A DNA stretch of 64,000 bases, taken from assembly GCF_029207565.1 (NCBI RefSeq), contig NZ_JANCMW010000002.1, forward strand, positions 186,001 to 250,000, written 5' to 3'. Below, one piece after another: positions 62,821 to 64,000 of this stretch. Position 1 is the stretch's first letter, and every line of letters starts with the position of its first letter. This DNA comes from Marinobacter iranensis (GTDB taxonomy: Bacteria > Pseudomonadota > Gammaproteobacteria > Pseudomonadales > Oleiphilaceae). The notes below the pieces were generated by a model. That model did no database searches. It was not told where the DNA came from and saw nothing but the letters and a program-made list of their open reading frames with translations. A program made the position numbers and the translations under genes.

Positions 62821-64000
62821 GTGAACCAGCACGATACCGACATCATCATCGCCGGTGGCGGGCTGGCGGGAGCCACGCTGGCACTGGCGATGGCGCGAAC
62901 CCTGCCGCAACTGCGGGTGACCGTGGTTGAGGCGTTTCCGCTGTCGCCGGATGCACTGCCGGACAGCTACCAGCCCAGCTACGACGCCCGCTCCACTGCG
63001 CTGGCCTGGGGATCGCGGCTGATCTTTGAAGAACTGGGGCTGTGGCAACGGTTGTCGGAACACGCAACACCTATCCGCCATATCCACGTATCGGATCGTG
63101 GCCATTTTGGTGCCACGCGCCTGAACGCGGCCGATCATCACCAGGAAGCCCTCGGTTACGTAGCGGACAATCGCTGGATGGGGTTGTGCCTGATGCGGGA
63201 ACTGCTGAAGACCGGAGTGGTCTGGGAAGCGCCAGCAGAAGTGACGGACATGCAGCCCTTGCCGGGTGGCGTCCGTGTCACGCTGGGCGCCGAGTCAGGC
63301 CAACGAGAACTTAGTGCCCGGTGCCTGGTGGTGGCTGACGGCGGTCGTTCCGGGTTGCGGGAAAAGCTGGGTTTCCGGGTTAATGAACAGGCTTACGACC
63401 AGCATGCGCTGATCGCCAATGTTTCCACTTCCCACAGCCATGACTACACTGCGTACGAACGATTCACAGACGCCGGCCCGATGGCACTGCTGCCCCATGG
63501 TTCACCGACCCGTGCGGGAAATACCGCTGCCCTGGTGTGGACACTCGACAACCATGCCCTGGACGATCTCCTGGCCCTCAGCGACGACGACAAATGTCAG
63601 CGCCTGCAACAGCGGTTTGGCTGGCGCTTGGGGCGGTTTACCCGCATTGGCGAATGCAGCCATTACCCACTGACCCTGAAAACCGTGGATGAGTCCGTTC
63701 GCCCCGGCGTTGTGCTGGTGGGCAATGCGGCGCATACCCTGCACCCGGTTGCCGGGCAGGGCTTTAACCTCGCCCTGCGTGGGCTGATGGCCCTGGTGGA
63801 GCAGTTCCGGGTGGCCACCCAGCGGGAGCTGCCCCTGGGTAGCCTGCCGGTGCTGAAAGACTATCAGGCCCGTCATCGCCAGGACTGGCAGCAAACCGTG
63901 CGGTTTTCCGACTCCCTGATTCAGCTCTTTGGTAATCACCTTCCCCTGGTGACCACTGCCCGTGACGCTGGGCTGATGGGGCTGGACCTCCTGCCCGGCG
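62821..64000 (+). CDS. ubiH: 2-octaprenyl-6-methoxyphenol hydroxylase, 3' end outside window
   Basis: FAD monooxygenase of ubiquinone synthesis. The visible 393 residues include the N-terminal dinucleotide motif IIIAGGGLAGATLALAMA, SYDARSTALAWGSRLIFEEL, and VLVGNAAHTLHPVAGQGFNL with the UbiH-specific GNAA variant. It starts at GTG 62821, two bases after pepP. The frame is open at the window end; the usual UbiH length suggests few residues are missing. Confidence 0.93.
   Translation, partial: MNQHDTDIIIAGGGLAGATLALAMARTLPQLRVTVVEAFPLSPDALPDSYQPSYDARSTALAWGSRLIFEELGLWQRLSEHATPIRHIHVSDRGHFGATRLNAADHHQEALGYVADNRWMGLCLMRELLKTGVVWEAPAEVTDMQPLPGGVRVTLGAESGQRELSARCLVVADGGRSGLREKLGFRVNEQAYDQHALIANVSTSHSHDYTAYERFTDAGPMALLPHGSPTRAGNTAALVWTLDNHALDDLLALSDDDKCQRLQQRFGWRLGRFTRIGECSHYPLTLKTVDESVRPGVVLVGNAAHTLHPVAGQGFNLALRGLMALVEQFRVATQRELPLGSLPVLKDYQARHRQDWQQTVRFSDSLIQLFGNHLPLVTTARDAGLMGLDLLPG

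Overview
The window looks like chromosome from a GC-rich marine gammaproteobacterium of the Marinobacter type. This is inferred from gene order (accB-accC-prmA-DUF3426-dusB-fis-purH-purD; zapA-6S RNA-fau; ygfB-pepP-ubiH), from protein sequence resemblance and from the interspersed hairpin repeats; no database search was run. No tRNA, rRNA, insertion sequence, prophage or CRISPR array was seen.

Layout. 1-2814 (-) is fruB, the fructose PTS phosphotransferase, missing only its C-terminal tip, divergent from a Cra/FruR-type repressor with a Cra-like operator between them. A macrodomain hydrolase follows. 4554-12702 (-) is a complete haem-uptake operon behind a Fur-box-like site: TonB-dependent receptor, two-lobed HmuY-like lipoprotein, HmuS, HmuT, HmuU, HmuV and a ChaN-like lipoprotein. 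12864-19635 holds a SulP anion transporter, an unrecognised outer-membrane protein, a CASTOR/POLLUX-type ion channel and isocitrate lyase.

19796-24945 is the most unusual region. Three small secreted proteins, one of them an Asp/Asn/Ser repeat protein, are encoded with an exported C39 cysteine peptidase behind a -24/-12-like promoter and a palindromic upstream site. They converge on an outer-membrane beta-barrel gene and a VpsR-like regulator whose GAFTGA and Walker B motifs are altered. Two of the secreted proteins carry a leader-like motif (one ending in Gly-Gly) after the signal peptide, and all three share a QN...VxQ motif near the C-terminus. I read this as a Fap-like surface-fibre or adhesin system with its own protease, pore and regulator.

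25188-36610 is accessory metabolism: thioesterases, an M48 peptidase with a DUF898 membrane protein, an SLC13-type transporter, a two-gene (split) ovothiol-type pathway, an orphan Hen1-type RNA methyltransferase coupled to a KefB-like antiporter, and a zinc alcohol dehydrogenase. 36678-45817 (-) is the conserved housekeeping run purD, purH, fis, dusB, DUF3426, prmA, accC, accB, aroQ. 46073-51041 carries cyclic-di-GMP genes (REC-REC-GGDEF protein, LapD-like receptor) and DUF2333. The remainder has ppa, an acyl-CoA dehydrogenase, rpiA, ilvA, a 49-residue membrane peptide, fau, 6S RNA and zapA with its ZapB-like partner. A zinc-related ABC cluster (permease, ATPase, DUF3299, DUF2796) then lies between zapA and ygfB-pepP-ubiH; the window ends inside ubiH.
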